Below, one piece after another: positions 34,809 through 43,454 of a stretch of 64,000 bases of DNA. The notes under the pieces are model-generated. The model did no database searches and had not been told where the DNA came from. It saw nothing but the letters and a program-made list of their open reading frames with translations. The stretch is from Ochrobactrum sp. BTU1 (GTDB lineage Bacteria; Pseudomonadota; Alphaproteobacteria; Rhizobiales; Rhizobiaceae). The stretch is taken from positions 1,599,975-1,663,974 of the forward strand of contig CP076355.1 in assembly GCA_018798825.1 (NCBI GenBank), given 5' to 3'. The stretch's first letter is position 1; every line of letters begins with the position of its first letter. The translations under genes and the position numbers were made by a program.

Positions 34809-36086
34809 TCATGAACGTAAAGCAGACGCCGGACTCATCCGCAGTGTCATCAACGCCGGAACGAGCGAAACCACTGCCGCAACCGCGATAAAGCCAATAA
34901 CAAGCCAGACATCGCTCATTGCAAATTCCACCGGCATCCTGACTGCTGTTGTTGCTGTGAGCCATGATGTGATGGCACGCGCTGCCGCATAACCGATTGC
35001 CAGTCCAAGAAAGATTCCAAGCATCAGCAGAAAAAACAACTCACCCCAGACAATCGCCATGATGGAGCGAACCGGCGCACCAAGCGCCCGCAGCGCACCG
35101 ATTTGACGCTTTCGCACGCCTATATGCATGACCGCAACCAACAACAAAGCAAAAACCACAATCACCTGCGTACCGATTGCGATACCAAGCAGCAGGCGGC
35201 GTGCATCTCCCAATGTCGAATAGAGCCGGGTGAGAACCTCTGCCGGGAAGATCGCCAATGTGCGATCAGAACGATATTCCTGCCGCAGCCGATAGGCATC
35301 CGCAATGGTCTTTGGCTTTACAAGAATAGCCGGAACACCAGGGCTATCAGCATCGAAAGCCTCATCAAGCGGCGCATTGACGTCGATTTCGTGATCATGG
35401 TCATGCCTCTTTTCATTGATTAGCACACCAAATCCGTTACCCAGCTTTTCAGCATGGTCGCCATGCTCGTGCTCTTCGTAAGCTTCCATGCCATGTAGCT
35501 GCCAGACAGTGCGAATGGGAACCAGAATAGACCGATCCCATGCAGTGCCGGTCGCAGCCATTTTGCCAGCTACATGATAGCTCAGCTCCGTATGTGCATG
35601 TCCGCCAGTTTCAACAGTTCCATGCATTGGATTGACTTTAGCGCCGACAGCTAGATCGACTGCCGAACCAATAACCGCCTCCCCCAGACGTGCGAACATC
35701 GTGCCTTCGGCGAGCTGTGGTGACAGGGCGGAAATAAGCTCGGTTGTCGTGCCAACAATGGGAAAGCCCATCGCGCTGTCGCCAAAGCCGATTGGAGCCG
35801 CGAAGGCCACGCGCTTGTCATTTGCAAGTTTGCCCAGCATCGCACCCGACATAAGCGGCAGAGGCGATGGCTGCAAAAAGACCGACGAAAGTGTGAGTTG
35901 CGTGTCACTTCCTGCGGCACCGATCACAAGGTCAAACTTGTCAGATGCCCGCGCCGTGCCAAGCCGCACAGCCCGTTCCTGCACGGTCACGACCGAACTT
36001 AATGCAACCGACAATGCCAGCAAAACGATGATGGCGACAGCACCACTCCAGAAGCGGCGCAGATCCGCAAGAATGAATGCGATCAT
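34809..36086 (-). CDS. FtsX/LolE-type ABC permease with His-rich loop
   Basis: 425 residues: an N-terminal helix (AIIVLLALSVALSSVVTV), a large extracytoplasmic domain, and three C-terminal helices with the MacB/FtsX signature (VRKRQIGALRALGAPVRSIMAIVWGELFFLLM). The outer domain contains His-rich stretches, VETGGHAHTELS, HGMEAYEEHEHGDHAE and KRHDHDHEID (about 155-240), which suggest metal binding. It overlaps the ATPase gene by four bases. With the ATPase, a Tat-exported DUF3299-like protein and an alkaline phosphatase it forms an operon. Zinc handling is a plausible guess. Confidence 0.88.
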   Translation of the reverse strand: MIAFILADLRRFWSGAVAIIVLLALSVALSSVVTVQERAVRLGTARASDKFDLVIGAAGSDTQLTLSSVFLQPSPLPLMSGAMLGKLANDKRVAFAAPIGFGDSAMGFPIVGTTTELISALSPQLAEGTMFARLGEAVIGSAVDLAVGAKVNPMHGTVETGGHAHTELSYHVAGKMAATGTAWDRSILVPIRTVWQLHGMEAYEEHEHGDHAEKLGNGFGVLINEKRHDHDHEIDVNAPLDEAFDADSPGVPAILVKPKTIADAYRLRQEYRSDRTLAIFPAEVLTRLYSTLGDARRLLLGIAIGTQVIVVFALLLVAVMHIGVRKRQIGALRALGAPVRSIMAIVWGELFFLLMLGIFLGLAIGYAAARAITSWLTATTAVRMPVEFAMSDVWLVIGFIAVAAVVSLVPALMTLRMSPASALRS

Positions 36087-36790
36087 GACAATTCCATCTC
36101 CACGCTGTCGCTTACAATCTTTCCGCCCTCAAGGCGGATGCGGCGCTGCAAATATTGCATCAACTGCGGATCATGCGTGACGACCACCAATGTCGCCTTT
36201 TCTTCGGTGGCAAGCCGAACCAGAAGCTCAGCGACATCCGCCCCAGTTTTCTGATCAAGGCTTGCTGTCGGCTCATCGGCCACGATCACGCCGGGCTTAG
36301 AAAGAAGCGCACGCGCGATAGCCACGCGCTGCATCTCACCGCGCGACAGCGTTTCGATATGTTGGTCGGGGCGAGCTATTCCGACTGTTTGAAGCAATTG
36401 AAGAGCGCGCGTGCGATCGTCAGCTTTCACCCCAAAACTCAATTTGAGTGGCAATAGCACATTGGACAGTGCCGAAAGGCCGGGAAACAAGTGAAAATCC
36501 TGCATCACCAGACCGATGTTGCGCGCACGAAATGCATCACGCCTGAAGGAAGACAGGCTGCTGATTTGCGTTTCGCCCCACACCACTTTGCCGGATTTCA
36601 CAGGTTCGAGCCCCGTTATGGCGTTGACCATCGTGCTTTTGCCCGAGCCGGAGGCACCGGTAATTGCCAGATGACCACCAGCAGCCAGATTAAACTTTTC
36701 AATGGAAAGCACGGGGAGAGCCAAACCTTGAAAGCGCACTTCCAGATCGGCAATATCGAGCGACAGGCCCGATGGCTTGGCAAGCATCAT
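36083..36790 (-). CDS. ABC transporter ATP-binding protein (LolD/MacB type)
   Basis: A 235-residue ATPase with Walker A GASGSGKSTMVNAI, Q-loop VMQDFHLF, signature LSRGEMQRVAIARALL, Walker B VIVADEPTASLD and the switch His in VVTHDPQL. The group is that of MacB/LolD exporters, which work with FtsX-like permeases. The gene begins two bases after the upstream stop, without a clear ribosome site, and overlaps the permease by ATGA, so it depends on coupled translation. Confidence 0.93.
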   Translation of the reverse strand: MMLAKPSGLSLDIADLEVRFQGLALPVLSIEKFNLAAGGHLAITGASGSGKSTMVNAITGLEPVKSGKVVWGETQISSLSSFRRDAFRARNIGLVMQDFHLFPGLSALSNVLLPLKLSFGVKADDRTRALQLLQTVGIARPDQHIETLSRGEMQRVAIARALLSKPGVIVADEPTASLDQKTGADVAELLVRLATEEKATLVVVTHDPQLMQYLQRRIRLEGGKIVSDSVEMELS

Positions 36791-36792
36791 CG

Positions 36793-37254
36793 TCAGACCG
36801 TTTCGAAAGAAGCATCACGCAGACGAAGCTGACTGACGAAACCCGTTTCAGGATCTGTCCATGAACCATATTCCAACGTACCGCGCGTCAGAATCGGCGC
36901 GTTGAACTGTACGAACGTCTGTTTGGATGCCAGATAGACGACCATAATATTATCGGGCCAATCCGAATCTGACGAGCAGAATGGGCAGATCGACATCGGA
37001 ATTTCGGTCAGTACGAAGAAATTGGCTTCAGCCTTGAGTGGCGGTGCCATGAACCCGCTGATTGCCACTTCCTTGCCGGAAGCATTTTTGACCTGATCGG
37101 AAAATTCCAGACCAAGAACGCCAAAGCTTTTATACAGATTGTCAAAGCCAAGCTGCTCTGCGGCTTGTACCCTGTTTGCAACGCACATCAAAGGCGCAGT
37201 TGCCAATGCACCAAGCATGAGTTGCCTGCGATTGAAATGCGGTCCTGTGCGCAT
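36793..37254 (-). CDS. Tat-exported DUF3299-like protein
   Basis: 153 residues. The N-terminus FNRRQLMLGALATAPLM is a Tat signal, cleaved near AQA-type residues (VQAAE). The mature part contains GKEVAISGFMAPPLKAEANFFVLTEIPMSICPFCSSD, the pattern of DUF3299-type periplasmic proteins, with a C-P-F-C pair that could bind a metal or form a disulfide. AGGAGG before the ATG at 37254 fixes the start; the longer reading runs inside the phosphatase gene. It lies between the alkaline phosphatase and the ABC genes on one strand and may be the soluble partner of the exporter. Confidence 0.83.
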   Translation of the reverse strand: MRTGPHFNRRQLMLGALATAPLMCVANRVQAAEQLGFDNLYKSFGVLGLEFSDQVKNASGKEVAISGFMAPPLKAEANFFVLTEIPMSICPFCSSDSDWPDNIMVVYLASKQTFVQFNAPILTRGTLEYGSWTDPETGFVSQLRLRDASFETV

Positions 37255-37315
37255 CCTATCCTCCTGAAGGTACGTGGACAGGCGGAAAACCCGCCTGCCC
37301 TTACTCAAACGAAGA

Positions 37316-39073
37316 TTACTCAGACTTTGCCTTGCCGAGCGCAAAGGTGTCAGCAAGCACACGGTAAACATCGCTCTGTTCCATATAGCCGCGAAGACCC
37401 TCGGAACCTGGACCCGTTGCCTGAAGAACAACGTCATCGACAGCGTGAACGCCGGTGTCATCTTCCTTAGGGATGTTGCCCTGAACGAAGACTGCGCCCG
37501 GAACATCCTTGTAAGCCTCATTGGCTACATATTCGCCCTTCTCGTTCTTAACGGCCGGCACGAAGGCGCCATCCATCTTTGGACGGAAGGTTTCGTAATG
37601 ATCCGGGCCGTTATTGGCGGCGAGGAACAGACGACGCGAAACATCAATGCGATCCGGGTAACCGTCGCCATTGGTGTCTTCGTAATTCGGGAATCCGGCG
37701 GCATCGTAAGTGCCAACCTTTTCGCGCATTTCATCGCCCGGCTTTTCATCATCAACTGTTCCAATGATGGCAACGCCATGGGTATGATCGCCGGTGACGA
37801 TAATCATCGTGTCCGGGTTCTTTTCTGCAAATTCGCGGGCAACGCCAACGGCCTTGTCGAACTCGATGGTTTCGACAAGTGCGCGATCCCAATCAAGCGG
37901 ATGGCTCATCTTATCAACCGATGCGCCTTCAACCATCAGGAAAAAGCCTTCTGGGTTCTTGGAGAGCTTTTCAAGAGCCGTCTTGGTCATTTCCACCAGA
38001 CCTGGCTGGTTGGGGAATTTGTCGACCGTACCCTTCTTGAGGAATTCGCGATCAAGCGTAACGTCGAGGTTGCCGGTATGGAAAAGACCGAGGAGCTTGT
38101 CCTGGTTTGACTCACCCGATGCAGCAAGCTCGTCCTTACTTGTGACCAGTGCGTATCCGGCATCCTTGAACAACTGGATATAATCCTTGTCGTCCTTGCG
38201 CTTGGAACCTGGAACATCCTTTGCAAGGAAGTAAGCAGAACCACCACCAAGAATGACGTCAGGCTTCACATCATACATCATTCCAACAATATCAGCCTTG
38301 TCGGAACGCTTGCGCGTATGTGCGACCAGCGCGGCTGGTGTGGCGTCCTGAAGTTCGGATGTCGAAACAATGCCGATGGACTTCTTGGTTTCACGACGCA
38401 TTGCTTCTGCAATGGTTTCAACCTTCGGGTCGTCCTGGCTGTCAGGCGTACGGTCGGCATAAACGCCAAGTGCATTCACGCGTGACTTATGGCCGGTCAT
38501 ATAAGCAGACATGGTGTTGGCACTGTCAGTCGCAATCGAATGGGTAGAAGACGTTCCGATGAAAGCAACAGGCGGAATATCATCCATGTTGAGGCGACCA
38601 TTGGCCTTACCCTCACTCATGCCCTTCGACATGATGCGCGCGCCTGTACGGTGAGCAACCGATAGACCGTCAGCAATCAAGAAGATGATGTTCTTGGCTT
38701 TGGCTTCATTGCCGGTCGCATAGACATCCCAATTGACCGACTTGGTCTCGTCGCCTGCAGAAACTTCAACCTTGTAGTCACCGGCCTTGCCGATTTTCAG
38801 TCCGCGAAGAATGAGAGCGGAACCCAAAACCTTGTCTTCTTCGCCTTTTTCTTCAGCGGTAAACTCGGCTTTGCTGCCAAATACAGCTTCATAGTCCTGG
38901 CCATTAACGGTAACTTTCACGTCCTCTGGCTTAACGACCTTATCGAACTCAACCTTGAAGTCGAAGGGCGAATTGACAAGGATTGTCGCCCGGTCAATTG
39001 GATAGACGGTTGCAGCACCAGCCGCAGTCGTCAGCATGGTTGCTGAGGCGAGAGCAAGAAGCAGTTTGCGCAT
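37316..39073 (-). CDS. phoA: Alkaline phosphatase
   Basis: A periplasmic phosphomonoesterase, 585 residues, with a Sec signal (KLLLALASATMLTTAAGA). After an N-terminal beta domain, the catalytic motifs appear: IIFLIADGLS, ATDSANTMSAYMTG with the nucleophile Ser, MVEGASVDKMSHPLD, VTGDHTHGVAI and GVHAVDDVV. These supply the two-zinc and Mg ligands. It is much longer than the E. coli enzyme because of the N-terminal domain. The start at 39073 is set by the signal peptide. No convincing Pho box is seen. It heads the operon with the DUF3299-like protein and ABC exporter. Confidence 0.92.
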   Translation of the reverse strand: MRKLLLALASATMLTTAAGAATVYPIDRATILVNSPFDFKVEFDKVVKPEDVKVTVNGQDYEAVFGSKAEFTAEEKGEEDKVLGSALILRGLKIGKAGDYKVEVSAGDETKSVNWDVYATGNEAKAKNIIFLIADGLSVAHRTGARIMSKGMSEGKANGRLNMDDIPPVAFIGTSSTHSIATDSANTMSAYMTGHKSRVNALGVYADRTPDSQDDPKVETIAEAMRRETKKSIGIVSTSELQDATPAALVAHTRKRSDKADIVGMMYDVKPDVILGGGSAYFLAKDVPGSKRKDDKDYIQLFKDAGYALVTSKDELAASGESNQDKLLGLFHTGNLDVTLDREFLKKGTVDKFPNQPGLVEMTKTALEKLSKNPEGFFLMVEGASVDKMSHPLDWDRALVETIEFDKAVGVAREFAEKNPDTMIIVTGDHTHGVAIIGTVDDEKPGDEMREKVGTYDAAGFPNYEDTNGDGYPDRIDVSRRLFLAANNGPDHYETFRPKMDGAFVPAVKNEKGEYVANEAYKDVPGAVFVQGNIPKEDDTGVHAVDDVVLQATGPGSEGLRGYMEQSDVYRVLADTFALGKAKSE

Positions 39074-39315
39074 ATCAGAAATCCCCACTGTGTAATGCGT
39101 GTGAGGGTCAGATAAGAAAGCTAGATGACGCTGGTATAACAGTTTGCCGATTAATTGGTAAAACTTGCTTTGCCGGCTATTGAGAGGGCAACTCACCCAC
39201 TAAACAAGGAGTCTGCCGCCCACAAGAACAGGTTATTTAATCCAACTATTTGTTTTTAAATAATAATTTTTCAAAGTCTCTCGTATTCATGCAGGTGTAA
39301 AAAACTTGGGCTAAT

Positions 39316-39335
39316 TGTCTGCGATCAATCAGACA
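39316..39335 (+). promoter_or_regulatory. Inverted repeat next to the phytase-like gene start
   Basis: TGTCTG-N8-CAGACA lies 9 bases before the ATG at 39344, so a bound protein would block translation or elongation. TTGTCTGCGATCAA inside it also resembles an FNR box loosely. The factor is unknown. Confidence 0.3.
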
Positions 39336-39343
39336 GGTGACAT

Positions 39344-40423
39344 ATGATACACAAAACGCTCTCGATCATTCCATTGACGGCACTTCTTCTCAGCACAGTC
39401 CTTCCTGTCTTTGCGCAAGAAAAAGTGTCCGCGTTGGTCGGCGAGTTTGTTCTGCCTACGGGCCTGAAACTCAATGGCGTTGAGTTTGGCGGCATTTCCG
39501 GTCTTGATTACGATCCGGCCCAAAATATCTATTATGCAATTTCTGATGACCGTTCAGAGAAGGCACCTGCCCGTTTCTACAAACTAAAACTCGATATTGA
39601 CGCATCCGGCATTCACGGATTGGATATTCTGGAAACCAACACCCTGCTTGATGCCGAGGGAAAGCCTTTTGCAATCAAGGATGTCGATGCGGAAAGCATT
39701 CGCTTCAACGCTCAAAGCCAGACGCTTTACTGGTCCAGCGAAGGCGACCGCAAAGGCAAGCCTTCTGTTCGTGAAATGAAGCTCGATGGAAGCTTTGTTC
39801 GTGAATTCAAACTGCCGGAAGCGTATTTGCCAGATGAGAATAAAACGCGTGGCACGCGAAACAATCTGGCTTTTGAAAGTCTCGCCATCACAGCCGACGG
39901 CAAGACGCTGCTTGCAGGCACTGAAAATGCTCTCGCTCAGGATGGCGAGATTGCCACGCTTGATAAAGGCAGCAAGTCGCGCATCATCTCCTTCGATATC
40001 GCATCGGGTCAAGCAACCGCCGAGCATGTCTATGAAACTGATCCGGTTTTCGCAAAGGCAACGCTACCGCCTTTCTGGAACGACAATGGATTAAGCGAGT
40101 TCATGACGGATGGGTCGAATCTTCTCACTGTGGAGCGAAGCTACGCTCACGGTGTGGGCAATCGCATCAGCATTTATCGCGCATCCTTCGAAGGTGCGAC
40201 TGATGTGAACAGCAAAGCATCGCTTGAGGGGATCGCAGCCAGACCGTTGAAGAAAGAACTCTTGCTGCGTCTTGATGAAGGTAGGTTCGGCCTCGATATC
40301 GACAATATCGAATCCGTCACATGGGGTCCGGAAATCGATGGTGCGAAAACGCTGGTGATCGCGTCCGACAATAATTTCAATGCCGACCAGTTTACCCAGT
40401 TCGTCGTGGTCAAGCTTCCTTAG
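39344..40423 (+). CDS. Esterase-like activity of phytase domain protein (copy 1)
   Basis: 359 residues with a Sec signal (LSIIPLTALLLSTVLPVFA). The mature part matches the phytase-like esterase family (PF13449): FGGISGLDYDPAQNIYYAISDDRS, DAESIRFNAQSQTLYWSSEGD, FESLAITADGKTLLAGTENAL, SEFMTDGSNLLTVERSY and NIESVTWGPEIDG. It should be a secreted beta-propeller enzyme acting on phosphate or other esters; its substrate is unknown. A second family member follows at 40519. It is divergent from the alkaline phosphatase operon, which supports a link to phosphate scavenging. Confidence 0.87.
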   Translation: MIHKTLSIIPLTALLLSTVLPVFAQEKVSALVGEFVLPTGLKLNGVEFGGISGLDYDPAQNIYYAISDDRSEKAPARFYKLKLDIDASGIHGLDILETNTLLDAEGKPFAIKDVDAESIRFNAQSQTLYWSSEGDRKGKPSVREMKLDGSFVREFKLPEAYLPDENKTRGTRNNLAFESLAITADGKTLLAGTENALAQDGEIATLDKGSKSRIISFDIASGQATAEHVYETDPVFAKATLPPFWNDNGLSEFMTDGSNLLTVERSYAHGVGNRISIYRASFEGATDVNSKASLEGIAARPLKKELLLRLDEGRFGLDIDNIESVTWGPEIDGAKTLVIASDNNFNADQFTQFVVVKLP

Positions 40424-40518
40424 CAGCTGTCATCAAACCTTAATCGTGATGATAATCACCCGTCACAGGGCCCCTTTAAGGACCATTGCGTTTGTTTTCG
40501 CAATTTAGGGGGTCCCTT

Positions 40519-41874
40519 ATGCGCCTTGGTTATCTTCTCGCTTCCATTGCCACGATTGCTATGACGTCTTCGGCCATGGCTGAAGAGACATTCACCGCTA
40601 AACTGGCAGGTCACGCCTATCTGCCAGCTTTGACGCTGATAACACCGCCTGCCGATGCCCCTCGCGACGCCTGGGTTTCCGGCAAGTTCACCGGCAAGGC
40701 ACGCAATGACAAGCCAATGAGCGTCATGGGCGATGTCGGCAAAGCCTATGGCAGCCACACCACCGGCATCTCGCTTCCCTTCATCGGCCAGCCGGTACAG
40801 GGCATGTCAGGCTTTGCTATGAATCGTGCAGCCGATGGCAGCATTTTCACACTGACCGACAACGGTTTTGGCACCAAGGCCAACAGCCCGGATGCACTGC
40901 TGTTCTTCCACCGCATGAAGCCTGATTTTGAAACCGGCAAGGTTGAGCGCGTGGAGTCGGTATTTTTGCGCGATCCCGACAAGAAAGTGCCGTTCCGCAT
41001 CGCTTATGAAGGCACCGATGGCCGTTACCTGACGGGTGCGGATTTTGACCCGGAAAGCATTCAGTATCTCAATGACGAGATCTGGATTGGTGATGAGTTT
41101 GGCCCTTACATCATTCGCGCTGGTCTCGATGGCCGCGTGAAAGCCGTCTATCCAACCATGCTCGATGGTAAGCAGCTGACCGGGCCAGATACACCGGGCG
41201 TCGTCGTGCCAGCGGTTGCCGGCAAGGATTATCGCGTTCAGCGTTCGGGCGGCTATGAAGGCATGGCATTGCAGCCAAAGACCAACCAGCTCTGGGCCAT
41301 GCTTGAAAAGCCGCTTTATGACGACAGCGGCAAGCCGGAAGGCGATTTCCTGCGCGTCATCACTTTTGACACCGGCAAAGGCGAATGGACTGGCAACAGC
41401 TACCGCTTCCGTCTGGCTGAAGGCGCAACTGCTATTGGTGACTTCAACTTCATCGACGACACCCGTGCGCTGGTCATCGAGCGTGACAATGGCGAAGGTG
41501 ATCCGAGCCTTGAGTGCAAGACCGACGATCTTTCAGCCTGCTATCCCCTACCGGCCAAGGTCAAGAATATCGTTCTCGTCGATACATCAAAGATCGACGC
41601 TGACGGTTACATCCACCGTATCGGTCATATCAATCTGATGGACATTCAGGACCCGGACAACAAGGCAATCTTGAGCACCGCAGCAGCACGCGACCTCAAG
41701 GGCAAGTTTACCTTCCCGTTCTTCACCATCGAAGACGTGATGCGCGTAGACGATACTCATATCCTGATCGCCAATGATAACAATCTGCCGTTCTCGGGCG
41801 GTCGCCAGATCGGCGAAGCTGCAAATAACGAGTTTATCCTGCTCGAAGTCGCAGATTTCCTGAACGCCAAGTAA
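40519..41874 (+). CDS. Esterase-like activity of phytase domain protein (copy 2)
   Basis: 451 residues with a Sec signal (GYLLASIATIAMTSSAMAEE). Family segments are visible: GFAMNRAADGSIFTLTDNGFGTKANS, DFDPESIQYLNDEIWIGDEFGPYI, GYEGMALQPKTNQLWAMLEKPL, and VMRVDDTHILIANDNNLPFS. The start at 40519 is preceded by TTAGGGGG. It is about 90 residues longer than copy 1 and clearly diverged. Both probably act outside the inner membrane on phosphate or carboxyl esters. A hairpin at 41894-41919 lies after the stop. Confidence 0.88.
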   Translation: MRLGYLLASIATIAMTSSAMAEETFTAKLAGHAYLPALTLITPPADAPRDAWVSGKFTGKARNDKPMSVMGDVGKAYGSHTTGISLPFIGQPVQGMSGFAMNRAADGSIFTLTDNGFGTKANSPDALLFFHRMKPDFETGKVERVESVFLRDPDKKVPFRIAYEGTDGRYLTGADFDPESIQYLNDEIWIGDEFGPYIIRAGLDGRVKAVYPTMLDGKQLTGPDTPGVVVPAVAGKDYRVQRSGGYEGMALQPKTNQLWAMLEKPLYDDSGKPEGDFLRVITFDTGKGEWTGNSYRFRLAEGATAIGDFNFIDDTRALVIERDNGEGDPSLECKTDDLSACYPLPAKVKNIVLVDTSKIDADGYIHRIGHINLMDIQDPDNKAILSTAAARDLKGKFTFPFFTIEDVMRVDDTHILIANDNNLPFSGGRQIGEAANNEFILLEVADFLNAK

Positions 41875-41893
41875 GTCTCGTTCTGAACCAATG

Positions 41894-41919
41894 ACGGGCA
41901 CTGCATATTGCAGTGCCCG
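41894..41919 (+). terminator. Hairpin after the second phytase-like gene
   Basis: CGGGCACTGCA-TAT-TGCAGTGCCCG is a perfect 11-bp stem with a three-base loop. No T-run follows, so its strength as terminator is unsure. Confidence 0.6.
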
Positions 41920-41985
41920 CTTGCGCATTCTGCAAAATAAAGACATTGCTCAGCTCGATAGTCGGCAGACAGCGAAGAGCAGAGA

Positions 41986-42480
41986 ATGACCGTTAGAGAA
42001 ATCGTCAAATTTCCGGATGCAGCCTTGCGTGCAGTAGCAGCACCCATCACCGCTTTTGATAGTGATCTGCGTGTTCTTGCACAGGATCTGCTCGACACGC
42101 TGCGCGCAGCACCTGGCATCGGCATCACAGCTCCACATATCGGCGTTCTGACGCGCGTCGTGGTGCTGGAGCTTTCCGGCCCCGGCAGCGCCAAGACCTA
42201 CATCAATCCTGAAATCACCTGGGCTTCCGATGAGAAAATTCGCCATCAGGAAGGAAGTATCTCAATGCCAGGTGTGGTGGACGATGTTGAAAGAAGCGCC
42301 CGCATTCATTTGCGTTATCAGGATATCAATGGCACGGGGCAAACTGAAGAATCCGATGGCTTTCTAGCTGTATGCCATCAACACGAGATCGATCAGCTCG
42401 ACGGCATTTTCTGGCTTCAACGTCTTTCAAAGCTCAAGCGCGATCGCCTCATCAAGCGGTACCAAAAGCTTTCGAAGTAA
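41986..42480 (+). CDS. Peptide deformylase-like protein with altered metal ligands
   Basis: A 164-residue protein of the deformylase family. Motif 1, normally GIGLAAPQ, reads GIGITAPHIG. Motif 2, normally EGCLS, reads EGSIS, so the Cys ligand is replaced by Ser. Motif 3, normally HEIDHLDG, reads HEIDQLDG, so the second His ligand is replaced by Gln. Only one of the three metal ligands remains, with the catalytic Glu. The protein is therefore unlikely to be a normal deformylase and may bind peptides or act otherwise. The main def gene is presumably elsewhere. It stands alone. Confidence 0.9.
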   Translation: MTVREIVKFPDAALRAVAAPITAFDSDLRVLAQDLLDTLRAAPGIGITAPHIGVLTRVVVLELSGPGSAKTYINPEITWASDEKIRHQEGSISMPGVVDDVERSARIHLRYQDINGTGQTEESDGFLAVCHQHEIDQLDGIFWLQRLSKLKRDRLIKRYQKLSK

Positions 42481-42694
42481 CTGCCAGAACAGCAATTCGG
42501 TGAAACGTTTCGCAGCTGTCTGGCCGGGATAGGTGCAGTTCTCTGCAACTCCGTCCAAAAAAACACTTGTAGGTAAGCCCAAGCATATCATTCGGACTAG
42601 GGCTTTTGCAGTGTTGGTGTTGCCGGAGTTTTCTTAAATCGAACTGCACCCGGATTTTTAGCAAGCCCATAGCTCGCGAAGGGATTACGCAGTG

Positions 42695-43075
42695 TTAGCC
42701 ACCCGGCTGGCAGTTCATGTTCGTGAATGCCGCAAGTTCGTTCTTGTTCTCACTGAAGCCGAAAGCTTTGATGGTCAGTTTGCCAATCATCGTATCGTTG
42801 CACAGCATGATCGACGTTGGCTTTTTACCTGCTAGCGTCATATCGCAAATCCCGCCGAAGCTTTCTTGTCCGGTTTCGTTTTGCGTCCCGATTAATAGAC
42901 CGCATTTCAGCTTCGCTTCAATGCCGAGCGCTTTGAGATCGTTCGCAAACTCATTGCTACGTTCTGAGATTTCGTTTGCGCCAGTGATATCACGCACCTT
43001 TGAAGGTTCGTCAGCCAGTGCTGCATTCAAAAAAATCAAACCGGCAGTCACAAAGCTCGCCAATCGGACATACAT
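42695..43075 (-). CDS. Small exported protein of unknown function
   Basis: 126 residues with a signal peptide (YVRLASFVTAGLIFLNAALADE) and a mature domain with four Cys (LKCGLLIG, GGICDMTL, IMLCND, MNCQPGG), which may form two disulfides in the periplasm. No family recognised. AGGAGA before the ATG at 43075 fixes the start; a longer in-frame reading is upstream DNA. Confidence 0.72.
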   Translation of the reverse strand: MYVRLASFVTAGLIFLNAALADEPSKVRDITGANEISERSNEFANDLKALGIEAKLKCGLLIGTQNETGQESFGGICDMTLAGKKPTSIMLCNDTMIGKLTIKAFGFSENKNELAAFTNMNCQPGG

Positions 43076-43454
43076 GTCTTCGTCTCCTAAACTATAATCA
43101 GAACTAAAATCGCCGAACAGTCGATCAATACAAAACATTCGCCTGCGTCCAGTCCCTATATGAGTTAAGGTGAACACATTGGGCAAGTTTACATCCATCT
43201 ACTTTTGCCAGACCCTGTAGGCAAGCGGGATATTCTAAATCTCCGCCATTAACGCATGTGTCGGTATTTGACCAAGCGGCTCGTCACAAAATCCAGAAGT
43301 CCAGCGCACAAGCATGCCACCCCGGTCTCAGTTTTTGCTAGTTGCGTTGCGATCAACGCGTTGTAAGGATCATCAATGATGATCCCTGTTCCTGCGTAAT
43401 AGTGGGCAGTCAGTAGTGGTACCGCTTCAGGGGCGACATCCCAGTACCCAAAAA
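43076..43454. other. Intergenic region without recognisable gene
   Basis: 379 bases between the small exported protein and the MFS gene. The left part should carry the promoter of the exported protein (AT-rich, with TTATAG on the minus strand). I see no gene, repeat or RNA in the rest. Confidence 0.5.

Noticed and set aside
39074..39343. Pho box between alkaline phosphatase and phytase-like genes
   Set aside because: No tandem CTGTCAT-type repeats with proper spacing were found.
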